Shown here one piece after another: positions 7,974 through 15,862 of a stretch of DNA of 33,039 nucleotides. The translations under genes were made by a program, and so were the position numbers. Source of the DNA: Prevotellaceae bacterium (lineage in GTDB: Bacteria; Bacteroidota; Bacteroidia; Bacteroidales; Bacteroidaceae); contig JAQYPT010000055.1 of NCBI GenBank assembly GCA_028726625.1, positions 1 through 33,039 on the forward strand. Direction: 5' to 3'. A model generated the notes under the pieces. It had not been told where the DNA came from and did not search any database. It saw only the letters and a list, made by a program, of their open reading frames with translations. The stretch's first letter is position 1. The number at the start of each line of letters is the position of its first letter.

Positions 7974-9317
7974 ATGAAGATTATCATCTGTGGCGCTTAC
8001 GGCATCGGCACACATCTGGCCAAGATGCTTTCACGCAACCATGAAGACATTACGCTGATTGATGAAGACGACGAACGGCTGGCTCAGATAGGAAGCGACT
8101 TTGACCTACTGACCGCACAAGCCTCGCCCAGCAGCATTAAGGCATTACGCAAAGCGGGTGCTGAACATGCGGATTTGTTCATTGCCGTTACCCCCGAAGA
8201 GAGTCTGAACATCACTTCGTGTGTTCTGGCCAAAGCCTTAGGAGCCAAGAAGACCGTTGCCAAAATCAGCAACAGCGAATACACAGCCCCCGAACTACAG
8301 GATTTCTTTACCGGATTGGGTGTCAGTTCGCTGATTTATCCAGAGAAGTTAGCCGCCGTAGACATCATCAACGGACTCAAAATGTCATGGGTTCGTCAGC
8401 GATGGGATGTCCACAATGGCGCATTAGTGATGTTGGCCATCAAGTTAAGGGAAACCTGTGAGATACTCAACAACCCGCTGAAGAACCTCTGTGGCCCCGA
8501 TGATCCGTATCATGTGGTGGCCATCAAGCGTTTAAATGAAACCATCATCCCCGGTGGTAACGACGAATTGAAGCTGTACGACTTGGCTTACTTCATGACA
8601 ACTACACAATATATCCCCTACATCCGCAAGATAGTGGGCAAAGAACTGTATGTAGACGTGAAGAATGTGATGATTATGGGCGGCGGTGCAACGGCCGTCA
8701 GAGCCATTAACACCATGCCCGATTACTTGGATACTAAACTCATTGAAATCAACGAGGAGCGATGTGAAGAGCTGAATAACCTGTTGGACGATGACAAAGC
8801 CCTCATCATCAACGGCGACGGTCGTGACACCCAGCTGCTACAAGAGGAAGGCATTAAGAACACACAAGCCTTCGTTGCCCTGACCAACAATGCCGAAACC
8901 AACATTCTGGCCTGCCTAACGGCCAAGCGATTGGGCGTGCGAAAGACCGTTGCCATGGTGGAGAACGTTGATTATGTGAGCATGGCTGAGAGCCTGGACA
9001 TCGGCACTATCATCAATAAAAAGGCCATTGCAGCCAGTCACATCTACCAAATTATGCTTGATGCTAAAGTCATGAACATGCGATTCATCATGACTGCGAA
9101 TGCCGATGTGGCCGAGTTTGTGGCGCAAGAAGGCTCACGCGTCACCAAAAAGCCTGTGAAAGATTTAGGTTTACCCAAAGAGGCTACCATCGGAGGACTG
9201 GTCAGAGGAGATGAAGGAATGCTCGTTTCGGGACATACACAGATACAGGCTGGCGACATTGTCATGGTGTTCTGCCACAACATCAACCTCAAGACGATAG
9301 AAAGACTCTTCATTTAG
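7974..9317 (+). CDS. trkA: Trk system K+ transporter NAD-binding subunit TrkA
   Basis: Cytoplasmic gating subunit of the Trk/Ktr K+ uptake system. It has two Rossmann RCK modules: the first begins IIICGAYGIGTHLAKML at residue 2, the second VMIMGGGATAVRAI near residue 228, each followed by an RCK-C (TrkA-C) region; the last is residues about 365-447, containing GLPKEATIGGLVRGDE. The length of 447 residues matches the duplicated TrkA form, not the single-domain KtrA form. Only 20 bp separate it from trkH, its membrane partner, which supports co-expression. Confidence 0.93.
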   Translation: MKIIICGAYGIGTHLAKMLSRNHEDITLIDEDDERLAQIGSDFDLLTAQASPSSIKALRKAGAEHADLFIAVTPEESLNITSCVLAKALGAKKTVAKISNSEYTAPELQDFFTGLGVSSLIYPEKLAAVDIINGLKMSWVRQRWDVHNGALVMLAIKLRETCEILNNPLKNLCGPDDPYHVVAIKRLNETIIPGGNDELKLYDLAYFMTTTQYIPYIRKIVGKELYVDVKNVMIMGGGATAVRAINTMPDYLDTKLIEINEERCEELNNLLDDDKALIINGDGRDTQLLQEEGIKNTQAFVALTNNAETNILACLTAKRLGVRKTVAMVENVDYVSMAESLDIGTIINKKAIAASHIYQIMLDAKVMNMRFIMTANADVAEFVAQEGSRVTKKPVKDLGLPKEATIGGLVRGDEGMLVSGHTQIQAGDIVMVFCHNINLKTIERLFI

Positions 9318-9337
9318 CAACGTCAAAACAGCAAACA

Positions 9338-10795
9338 ATGATCAACCTCAGGACCATATATAAAGTGATAGGCTCGCTACTTTTCATCGAAGCCTTCATT
9401 CTTTTCGCCTGTTTCGGTATGGCTCTTTTCTACGGTGAGGATGATGCCATGGCTTTTCTTCTGTCGGTATTCATCAGTCTCTTCACAGCCTTTATCCTGA
9501 GATACCTGGGCCGTAACTCCAACAACACCTTGTCCAGACGCGACGCTTACTTGGTGGTAACGCTCTCATGGATAGTCTTCAGCTTCTTCGGCACTTTCCC
9601 TTTTACCCTCAGTGGCTACATTCATGGCTTCACGGATGCCTACTTTGAGACGATGTCGGGGTTCACCACCACCGGTGCCACCATCATAGATGACGTAGAA
9701 GTGTTACCCCACGCCCTACTCTTTTGGCGTTCATTGACCCAATGGATTGGCGGTTTGGGCATCGTATTCTTCACCGTTGCCCTGCTTCCCTCCATGGTAG
9801 GAGGATCGGTTCAGGTGTTTGCAGCCGAAGCAACCGGCCCCATTAAGTCGAAATTGCATCCAAGGCTCTCCACCAGTGCCAAGTGGATTCTCACCATCTA
9901 CCTCGTGCTGACCATCGCTTGCATAGGCTGTTACATCCTTTATGGAATGAACTGGTTCGATGCCGTCAATTATTCAATGACCACAACGGCTACGGGAGGC
10001 TTTTCCACACACAACAGCAGCACCGAGTTTTTCCACTCTCCGGCGCTGGAATACATCTGCACTCTTTTTTGTTTTCTATCGGGAGTGAACTTCACCTTGC
10101 TGTACACAACAGTGGTGAAACGGCGCTTCAAAGCATTATTCAAAAGCTCTGAGTTCAAGTTCTACCTAAGTGTTGTCATCCTATTCAGTTTGTTCATCAT
10201 GCTCGAACTGATGATTAATCGGGGATACGACCTAGAACCAGCATTCCGTTCAGGCATCTTCCAAGTTGTTTCGTTCATCACTACCACCGGCCTGTTCAAC
10301 GATGACGCCGGCCAATGGCCACACGTCACCTGGGTCATCCTGGCCACCTGCATGTTCATCGGAGCCTGTTCGGGCTCGACGAGTGGTGGCTTCAAGTGCA
10401 TCCGGGTGGTGATGTTGCTCAAAACTATCCGCAACGAATTTAAACAAATATTGCACCCCAACGCCGTACTGCCCTTGAAGGTTAACGACACCAACATACC
10501 TTACCAGAAGCGAGGAACCCTACTGGCCTTCCTCACCATGTACCTCATCTTGTGCCTGTTGGCCTCGTTCGTACTGATGATGGCCCACATCGACAGTACC
10601 AACTCCATCACCATCATCCTCAGCTGCATCGGCAATGTGGGGCCAACGCTGGGACTTGAGATTGGACCGACGATGAGTTGGAGCATGCTGCCCGACTTTG
10701 TAAAATGGGTATGTGCACTGCTCATGCTCATCGGGCGTTTGGAAATATTCAGCGTGTTGGTCATCCTGTCACCGGCGTTCTGGAAAGATAATTAA
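9338..10795 (+). CDS. trkH: Trk/Ktr K+ uptake permease TrkH
   Basis: K+-translocating membrane subunit with four M1-P-M2 repeats. The four selectivity-filter loops are visible in order: SGFTTTGAT, TTTATGGFS, ITTTGLFND and CIGNVGPTLG. Many hydrophobic helices are present, and the 485-residue length is typical of TrkH (about 480-500). It follows trkA by 20 bp and precedes the mannose isomerase gene by 40 bp. With TrkA it should form one complete low- or medium-affinity K+ uptake system. Confidence 0.93.
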   Translation: MINLRTIYKVIGSLLFIEAFILFACFGMALFYGEDDAMAFLLSVFISLFTAFILRYLGRNSNNTLSRRDAYLVVTLSWIVFSFFGTFPFTLSGYIHGFTDAYFETMSGFTTTGATIIDDVEVLPHALLFWRSLTQWIGGLGIVFFTVALLPSMVGGSVQVFAAEATGPIKSKLHPRLSTSAKWILTIYLVLTIACIGCYILYGMNWFDAVNYSMTTTATGGFSTHNSSTEFFHSPALEYICTLFCFLSGVNFTLLYTTVVKRRFKALFKSSEFKFYLSVVILFSLFIMLELMINRGYDLEPAFRSGIFQVVSFITTTGLFNDDAGQWPHVTWVILATCMFIGACSGSTSGGFKCIRVVMLLKTIRNEFKQILHPNAVLPLKVNDTNIPYQKRGTLLAFLTMYLILCLLASFVLMMAHIDSTNSITIILSCIGNVGPTLGLEIGPTMSWSMLPDFVKWVCALLMLIGRLEIFSVLVILSPAFWKDN

Positions 10796-10835
10796 ACAAG
10801 AAGACAACAAATCTGTCAACATAAAATAAAAAAAT

Positions 10836-11798
10836 ATGAAACCACTCAAGTTTAAACCCCTGCTCAAACAAACCATTTGGGGGGGCGACAAAATCATTCC
10901 ATTCAAAAAACTCGACGAACAACTGGAAAACGTTGGCGAGAGTTGGGAAATATCAGGCGTGAAAGACAACGAGACCCTCGTCAGTGAAGGCGAATATGAG
11001 GGCCGCGCCTTGAACGACGTTGTGCGCGAATTGAAAGGCAAACTCATTGGAGAAGCCAACTATGAGCGCTTTGGTGACGAGTTTCCCCTGCTCATCAAGT
11101 TCATCGATGCCCGACAAGATCTTTCCATCCAGGTACATCCCACGGACGAGATTGCCAAGAAACAAGGGAAAAGTCGTGGCAAAACGGAGATGTGGTACAT
11201 CATGGACAGCGACAAAGACGCACACCTGCGGAGCGGATTGAAGAAAGAAATCACGCCCGAAGAGTACAAGCAAATGGTGGAGAACGATACCATTCTTGAC
11301 GCCATTGCCGACTACTCGGTGAAAGAAGGCGACTGCTTCTTCCTGCCAGCCGGCCGCATTCACAGCATTGGCACGGGATGCTTCCTGGCCGAGATTCAGC
11401 AAACATCCGACGTAACCTACCGCATCTACGACTTCAAACGCAAGGACAAGGATGGCAACTATCGCGAACTGCACACCGAACTGGCCGCCGAATGCATCAA
11501 CTATAACGTGGAAAAAGACTACCGCACCGATTATACGTCGACCAAGAACCAAGGTGTGAGCCTCGTTCACTGTCCCTACTTCAACACGGCCGTATACGAC
11601 CTTGACGAGCCGATGACGTTAGATTACAGCGAATTGGACAGCTTTGTCATCCTCATTGGCGTGAAGGGTGAGGGCAAAATCACGGACAACGAGGGGAACG
11701 AAACCTCGCTCCGTGCCGGCGAAACCATCTTGATTCCCGCAACAACCCGGGAGTTAAAGGTAGAGGGAACCGTGAAGTTCCTCGAAACCTACGTTTAA
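10836..11798 (+). CDS. manA: Type I mannose-6-phosphate isomerase, short form
   Basis: Zn-dependent cupin enzyme interconverting mannose 6-phosphate and fructose 6-phosphate, for mannose use or GDP-sugar supply. Metal ligands are in SIQVHPTD (Gln, His), KTEMWYI (Glu) and AGRIHSIG (His). At 320 residues it is the short Bacillus-like class rather than the 390-residue enteric class. The N-terminus KPLLKQTIWGG is the family start. It is the last gene before the strong hairpin at 11829 and follows trkH by 40 bp, so it is probably the end of the dxs-trkA-trkH transcript. Confidence 0.9.
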   Translation: MKPLKFKPLLKQTIWGGDKIIPFKKLDEQLENVGESWEISGVKDNETLVSEGEYEGRALNDVVRELKGKLIGEANYERFGDEFPLLIKFIDARQDLSIQVHPTDEIAKKQGKSRGKTEMWYIMDSDKDAHLRSGLKKEITPEEYKQMVENDTILDAIADYSVKEGDCFFLPAGRIHSIGTGCFLAEIQQTSDVTYRIYDFKRKDKDGNYRELHTELAAECINYNVEKDYRTDYTSTKNQGVSLVHCPYFNTAVYDLDEPMTLDYSELDSFVILIGVKGEGKITDNEGNETSLRAGETILIPATTRELKVEGTVKFLETYV

Positions 11799-11828
11799 AA
11801 AAGAGTAGCAAAGAAACTCACAATTAGG

Positions 11829-11869
11829 AAAGGTCTGCATCATGGACACACGTCATGGTGCAGACCTTT
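11829..11869 (+). terminator. 16-bp-stem terminator after manA
   Basis: AAAGGTCTGCATCATG (11829-11844) pairs with CATGGTGCAGACCTTT (11854-11869), 16 bp with one T-G wobble and a 9-nt loop, 30 bp after the manA stop. The tail CTTAT is poor in T, so termination may depend on stem strength. It probably closes the dxs-trkA-trkH-manA transcript. Confidence 0.75.
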
Positions 11870-11923
11870 CTTATAATGGTTAATCGCCTGGTTGATAATA
11901 AGATATAAACACCATTCCAATAG

Positions 11924-12033
11924 CATTGAGTTTGGCCTCCAAAGTCAATGCTATTAATGGCCAAACTCAAAGACATTGGAACGCAAACTCAATGACATTG
12001 AAACCCATACTCAATGCCCTATGCGTGACATTG
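11924..12033. repeat. 22-bp-period intergenic repeat array B (5 units)
   Basis: Anchors at 11924 (CATTG), 11946 (CAATG), 11968 (CAAAG), 11990 (CAATG) and 12012 (CAATG) are exactly 22 bp apart. The first unit reads CATTGAGTTTGG then CCTCCAAAGT; later units keep the anchor and CAAA(G/C)T or CATACT but vary between. The first unit plus the next anchor is a near-perfect 27-bp dyad (11924-11950). The array fills the gap between the manA terminator and the stop codon of the convergent membrane-peptide gene at 12036. Confidence 0.78.
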
Positions 12034-12035
12034 CA

Positions 12036-12266
12036 TCAATGCAGGTATGCCGCAATGGTGTCAAAACCCTTGAAAACGCCAATAGATTTTAATAAAAAGA
12101 TGCACAGCACCAGCACGACCACAAAAAACAGGGTGTTGAAAAAGGCGTTTTTAACATCCTTCTCCCGTACATTCACCCGCATCGACTTCACATAATTGTA
12201 TACGCCAGGCACCACGATGACCAGCACCAGGCAAATTCCCAATACGGCAAAAACTAAATCTAACAT
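12036..12266 (-). CDS. Small two-helix membrane protein, third gene of the ATPase/DUF4435 unit
   Basis: A 76-residue protein of unknown family. Residues about 2-26 and 46-64 are strongly hydrophobic, joined by a short basic/polar loop (SMRVNVREKDVKN), so it should be a two-pass inner-membrane peptide with the loop probably on the cytoplasmic side. The ATG at 12266 is preferred over an in-frame TTG at 12272. It starts 20 bp after the DUF4435 gene, on the same strand, which argues for co-transcription. Codon composition is ordinary for the region and no overlapping gene explains the frame. Function is unknown; if the upstream pair is a defence module, it could be an accessory or effector at the membrane, which is speculation. 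Confidence 0.65.
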   Translation of the reverse strand: MLDLVFAVLGICLVLVIVVPGVYNYVKSMRVNVREKDVKNAFFNTLFFVVVLVLCIFLLKSIGVFKGFDTIAAYLH

Positions 12267-12286
12267 AATCAAATGGTTTTAAATAT

Positions 12287-13336
12287 TTATCTGGGCACAG
12301 ACTTCTCCCGGTCTGTGTCATTGGTTGTATGGTTTTGTTTTGTAAGCTCTAAATATCGTTGAAGATCAGCCTGAATGCGCGCCACCGGCTCTGACTGCTT
12401 GTAACGAGTGTTCTTTTTGAGCATAGCCGGAATGGCTTCGATGCTGTTGCGGTAACACGACAGTTCGTTACGCTGCTGAGTGCCGTGAACACTTTGCTGA
12501 GAAATCTCTACCTCTCGCTCACGAATAAGCTGCATGCAAACTTTGTTAAGCATGGGCACCACTACCTTATCGAAGAGATGATGACCCTGTATATATAAAT
12601 AGGTGGTATCGGGGGTTACGCCCAGTCGCTTGATATCCTGCTTTACTTGCAGATAACTTTCCTTGGCGTTTGGATATTTTTGTTGCAGTTGGTTGATGCG
12701 CTTGCCCACCTTTCTGCGCACGTTGGCCACCATGCCCTCGGCCTTCACCATGGTAAAGTGCCCTGGCTCGATGACGCGCAGGAAGTCCATGATGGTGAAC
12801 TCGCCGTAATTGGGTGTGCGATAAAACCAGATGCTCCACACGAAAAGTGGGAAGATGGCTTGCGAATAGTCGCGCAGGTAAGCCTCCATGTCAAAGATGT
12901 GATGGTCGTTGAGCGTAACCATGACACTGGTTTCGTACAACGATGGCGCATAGCATTGCAGATTTTCAATGGCGTAAGCGTAGGTGTGAAAGACGTAAGG
13001 ATTGGTCGTCACCTGTCTCGATGCCTCGGTGGCACCCTGCATAAGATAGTCGTAATCGGCGTCCACGCAAGCAATCATGTCACGTCCCACCTTGTCCATG
13101 AGGAGGTTCATCAGCACCGCTTTTTTGCCTCTCTCAAGATGTTCCACGCGAGAAGGCAACATCACCTGAAAATACCGGGTGTCGTCTTCGAAATCACTCA
13201 AGACAGATCGCCAGAAAAATATGTCGTCATAACTCTCCACATAGGCTGCGATGCGGCGTCTGGCGTGCTGTGACTTCATGCTATTAGCCGCCTCGAAATA
13301 GCGTGAGGAGAGGCTGTCTTTTAGTCTTTTACCCAT
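12287..13336 (-). CDS. DUF4435 (Toprim-like) protein, possible AriB-type effector
   Basis: A 349-residue protein with the DUF4435 pattern: AAYVESYDDIFFW (E34, D37, D38), ACVDADYDYL (D92, D94) and YAIENLQCY (E124), acidic residues placed as in Toprim/OLD-type metal-dependent nucleases. The C-terminal half is helical and basic, without a recognised domain. DUF4435 is the family of AriB, the tRNA-cleaving effector of the PARIS anti-phage system, whose partner AriA is an ABC-type ATPase. The gene immediately upstream here is such an ATPase, 33 bp away. Activity as a defence nuclease is an inference from family and pairing; a housekeeping role is possible because the neighbourhood is not a clear defence island. 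Confidence 0.8.
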   Translation of the reverse strand: MGKRLKDSLSSRYFEAANSMKSQHARRRIAAYVESYDDIFFWRSVLSDFEDDTRYFQVMLPSRVEHLERGKKAVLMNLLMDKVGRDMIACVDADYDYLMQGATEASRQVTTNPYVFHTYAYAIENLQCYAPSLYETSVMVTLNDHHIFDMEAYLRDYSQAIFPLFVWSIWFYRTPNYGEFTIMDFLRVIEPGHFTMVKAEGMVANVRRKVGKRINQLQQKYPNAKESYLQVKQDIKRLGVTPDTTYLYIQGHHLFDKVVVPMLNKVCMQLIREREVEISQQSVHGTQQRNELSCYRNSIEAIPAMLKKNTRYKQSEPVARIQADLQRYLELTKQNHTTNDTDREKSVPR

Positions 13337-13369
13337 GGTTCATGTGTCTTTTTCACATCCAGACCTTTC

Positions 13370-14191
13370 CTATCTGTGAACATCCGTTATGTCACTAACC
13401 TCGGTGACATGCCCCATCCACCCATTCATGATGACGGCAGGCGAATGCGTGGTGAGGATAATCTGAACATTGGGATTGAGTTTCAGAATCAGGTCGATGA
13501 GTTGTTCCTGCCAATCCACGTGCAAACTCACCTCTGGTTCGTCCATGAGCAGCACGTAGGGTTGGCGGTCTTCCACCAGCACGGTGAGCAAGATGGCCAA
13601 GATTTGCTTCTCGCCACTTGACAATTGGTAGGGCAAGAGCTTCTCGCCCATCTGCATGAAACGTATCTCGTTCTCGGTTCTGACGATGGTTTTGCCCGTT
13701 TCGGCAAACAGTTTGTCCACCATATCCTGAAACATCAACTTGCTGGCGGATACGCGTTGCGCCTCAACGGCAGCATTTTCGCCCCCTTTCTGCAACACCT
13801 CAATGATGCGGTTGCCGACGTTTACCTGATAATCCAGATACTTGCGCTGCAACTGAAAGAGCTGCCAGTCAAGTTCGGTGGCCAGACTAATGTCTACCTT
13901 GGCGACCATCTCCGAACTCATCAGCGGGCGGTCGAACGACCGGATGATATCATAACGGATGGCCGTAGCATCGGCCGGTGACACCGTGATGTGCACTCCT
14001 TTGGGCAAATGCGAGTTGAAGTCGCCACCTTCTGACAAGCCTTTGATCACCCGGTTCAAGATGGTGCTCTTGCCAACACCATTGACACCGCTGAGCACGT
14101 TAACCTGTCTGTCGAGATTCCAGACCACATGCTTGCGACCACTCCACAGCGAGTCGATCTCTACCCTTTCGATGTAATCAGCGTATTTCAT
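13370..14191 (-). CDS. ABC/AAA-type ATPase paired with DUF4435 protein
   Basis: A 273-residue soluble ATPase. Walker A is GVNGVGKST (35-43), the ABC signature LSSGEKQ (190-196), Walker B YVLLMDEPEVSLH (212-224, catalytic Glu 218) and the H-loop TTHSP (247-251). Between Walker A and the signature is a short helical insertion (about 105-170), much shorter than the coiled coils of SMC/Rad50. There are no membrane segments, so it is not a transporter subunit. This is the AAA_15/AAA_21-like class found with OLD and PARIS systems; it is shorter than the E. coli AriA I recall (about 450 residues). A good promoter lies upstream at 14271-14302, and the DUF4435 gene follows after 33 bp. Confidence 0.83.
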   Translation of the reverse strand: MKYADYIERVEIDSLWSGRKHVVWNLDRQVNVLSGVNGVGKSTILNRVIKGLSEGGDFNSHLPKGVHITVSPADATAIRYDIIRSFDRPLMSSEMVAKVDISLATELDWQLFQLQRKYLDYQVNVGNRIIEVLQKGGENAAVEAQRVSASKLMFQDMVDKLFAETGKTIVRTENEIRFMQMGEKLLPYQLSSGEKQILAILLTVLVEDRQPYVLLMDEPEVSLHVDWQEQLIDLILKLNPNVQIILTTHSPAVIMNGWMGHVTEVSDITDVHR

Positions 14192-14270
14192 GAGCTTTGT
14201 GCGTTATGTACCTGAGGTTGGCATGAAACAAGGTGAGCCAATCATGACGCATCAGGCACGGTTAGTAGGG

Positions 14271-14302
14271 CAAATATAAGCATTTATCACTAATACAGCA
14301 AA
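14271..14302 (-). promoter_or_regulatory. Promoter of the ATPase/DUF4435 operon
   Basis: On the minus strand TTTG (14302-14299), a 20-bp spacer, then TATATTTG (14278-14271): a perfect match to the bacteroidete housekeeping promoter. Transcription should start near 14266, giving a leader of about 75 nt. Confidence 0.65.
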
Positions 14303-14385
14303 CACAATGACCTTTTAATGACATGATTTTTAGAAGTCTGCCCATTGCGCTTACCAAAGAAAGGAGAGCTCCCAAAGGTGAAAAA

Positions 14386-14401
14386 TACCACAATCGTGGT
14401 A
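14386..14401. promoter_or_regulatory. 16-bp palindrome upstream of the cysK promoter
   Basis: TACCAC (14386-14391) and GTGGTA (14396-14401) form a perfect dyad with spacer AATC. It lies 23 bp upstream of the cysK -33 element, a position suited to an activator or repressor site. The regulator is unknown. Confidence 0.45.
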
Positions 14402-14424
14402 GGCCAAATACCGTTGTCGTGCGA

Positions 14425-14455
14425 TTGCATGGCATCGTTTTTTTGTGTATATTTG
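14425..14455 (+). promoter_or_regulatory. Putative cysK promoter
   Basis: TTG at 14425-14427, a 20-bp spacer, then TATATTTG at 14448-14455. Transcription from about 14460 would leave a leader of about 155 nt before cysK. The leader contains short AUG-initiated frames of 6 and 14 codons (from 14466 and 14484), without support as genes. Confidence 0.6.
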
Positions 14456-14614
14456 CCGTATCATTCATGGGGAGCAACGCCGCATGACAATATTTCTGCA
14501 TCCATCGTCACGAAAACAGCACGCTGAACAAGAACAAGCGACCAGCAAAAGGACGGAAGAGCATGATGAGGCGAGCACCCAGAAACTATTTATTCATTAA
14601 AAACGACAGACAAC

Positions 14615-15562
14615 ATGAGCAAGATTGCAAAACAAATGACAGACCTGATTGGTAAGACTCCCTTGGTAGCGTTGAGCAAATATTCAGCCTTTCGCGGACT
14701 TAAAACGCCCCTTGTGGCCAAGGTAGAGTTCTTCAATCCAAGCGGCAGCGTGAAAGACCGCATCGCCTTAGGAATGGTGGAAGCCGCAGAGAAAGATGGA
14801 ACCCTGAAGCCCGGAGCCACCATCATCGAGCCTACCAGTGGCAACACGGGCGTAGGATTGGCGCTGGTGGCGGCCGTAAAAGGCTACAAACTGATTCTCA
14901 CCATGCCCGAAACCATGAGCGTTGAACGCCGAAACCTTGTCAAAGCCTACGGTGCCAAGGTTGAGTTGACCCCCGGTAAGGATGGGATGAATGGCGCCAT
15001 CAAGGCGGCCGAGAAGCTGAGAGACAGCATAGAAGGTGCGGTAATACTGGGACAATTCACCAATCCTGCTAATCCCCAGAAACATTACGACACCACGGCT
15101 GTTGAATTATGGAACGACACCGACGGCGACATTGATATCTTTGTGGCTGGAGTAGGAACTGGCGGAACGCTCTCTGGCATCGGCAAATTCCTCAAAGAGA
15201 AGAATCCCAACATCAAAATTGTGGCCGTGGAGCCATCGACTTCACCGGTATTGAGCGGCGGAAAATCGGGACCGCATAAGATTCAGGGCATTGGGGCCGG
15301 CTTTATTCCTCAAACCTATCATGCTGAGGTGGTAGACGAAATACTCACCGTAGACAACGATGACGCCATCCGAACTGGCCGACAATTGGCTCAACAGGAG
15401 GGGCTGTTGGTAGGTATCTCGTCGGGGGCAGCAGCCTTTGCAGCAGCAGAATTGGCCCTACGACCAGAGAATAAGAGCAAGAAGATTGTGGTGTTACTGC
15501 CCGATACTGGCGAGCGCTATCTCTCAACTGTGCTCTATGCGTTTGACGAATATCCACTCTAA
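14615..15562 (+). CDS. cysK: O-acetylserine sulfhydrylase (cysteine synthase A)
   Basis: PLP enzyme that makes cysteine from O-acetylserine and sulfide. The PLP lysine is K47 in NPSGSVKDR; TSGNTG (74-79) binds the substrate carboxylate; GTGGT (181-185) holds the PLP phosphate; GISSGAA lies near residue 272. The length of 315 residues and the ending DTGERYLSTVLY are typical of CysK/CysM-type enzymes. A cystathionine beta-synthase is less likely because no extra domain is present. It stands alone, with its own promoter about 160 bp upstream and a hairpin after the stop. Confidence 0.93.
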   Translation: MSKIAKQMTDLIGKTPLVALSKYSAFRGLKTPLVAKVEFFNPSGSVKDRIALGMVEAAEKDGTLKPGATIIEPTSGNTGVGLALVAAVKGYKLILTMPETMSVERRNLVKAYGAKVELTPGKDGMNGAIKAAEKLRDSIEGAVILGQFTNPANPQKHYDTTAVELWNDTDGDIDIFVAGVGTGGTLSGIGKFLKEKNPNIKIVAVEPSTSPVLSGGKSGPHKIQGIGAGFIPQTYHAEVVDEILTVDNDDAIRTGRQLAQQEGLLVGISSGAAAFAAAELALRPENKSKKIVVLLPDTGERYLSTVLYAFDEYPL

Positions 15563-15597
15563 AGAGCTGCAACAGCATAACTACACACCGTAAGAGC

Positions 15598-15634
15598 AAT
15601 GCGGGAGGCCACTACAGAGAAGTCTCCCGCTGTT
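15598..15634 (+). terminator. Hairpin after cysK
   Basis: GCGGGAG (15601-15607) pairs with CTCCCGC (15624-15630), and flanking bases may extend the stem. It lies about 40 bp after the cysK stop. No T-tract follows directly, so it is a moderate terminator candidate. Confidence 0.5.
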
Positions 15635-15673
15635 GTGTACATAGCTATTTCCAGTGATTTTTTCCACCATGAC

Positions 15674-15704
15674 TTGACAAAATGCTTTTTATTGCGTAAA
15701 TTTG
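15674..15704 (+). promoter_or_regulatory. Distal promoter P1 upstream of the two-component genes
   Basis: TTG (15674-15676), a 20-bp spacer, then TAAATTTG (15697-15704): canonical spacing. Transcription from about 15709 gives a leader of about 150 nt before the regulator gene. An 18-codon ATG frame at 15722-15778 (MSAFLHDAYF...) lies in that leader; it has no other support. Confidence 0.55.
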
Positions 15705-15828
15705 TAGCATTAAGAAAGTGAATGTCGGCCTTCCTTCATGATGCATACTTCAAGCATGTTAGCTGGGATTATGCATAAACGTAATATGATTGTAATGCGT
15801 TTGACATACTTATGAAGAGCCAACGTGC

Positions 15829-15836
15829 TAACTTTG
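15829..15836 (+). promoter_or_regulatory. Proximal promoter P2 of the two-component genes
   Basis: TAACTTTG matches TAnnTTTG and would give a leader of about 20 nt before the ATG at 15863. A TTTG at 15800-15803 is 25 bp upstream, longer than the usual spacing, so it may need an activator. Confidence 0.45.
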
Positions 15837-15862
15837 TGAACTGAAAATAGAGAACAACCTAT

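Noticed and set aside
12647..13273. 208-codon plus-strand frame opposite the DUF4435 gene
   Set aside because: The opposite strand has the DUF4435 acidic motifs; this frame has none and lacks a promoter.
14345..14527. 60-codon plus-strand frame before cysK
   Set aside because: Spans the palindrome and the cysK promoter, so it would not be transcribed as a unit; no family features.
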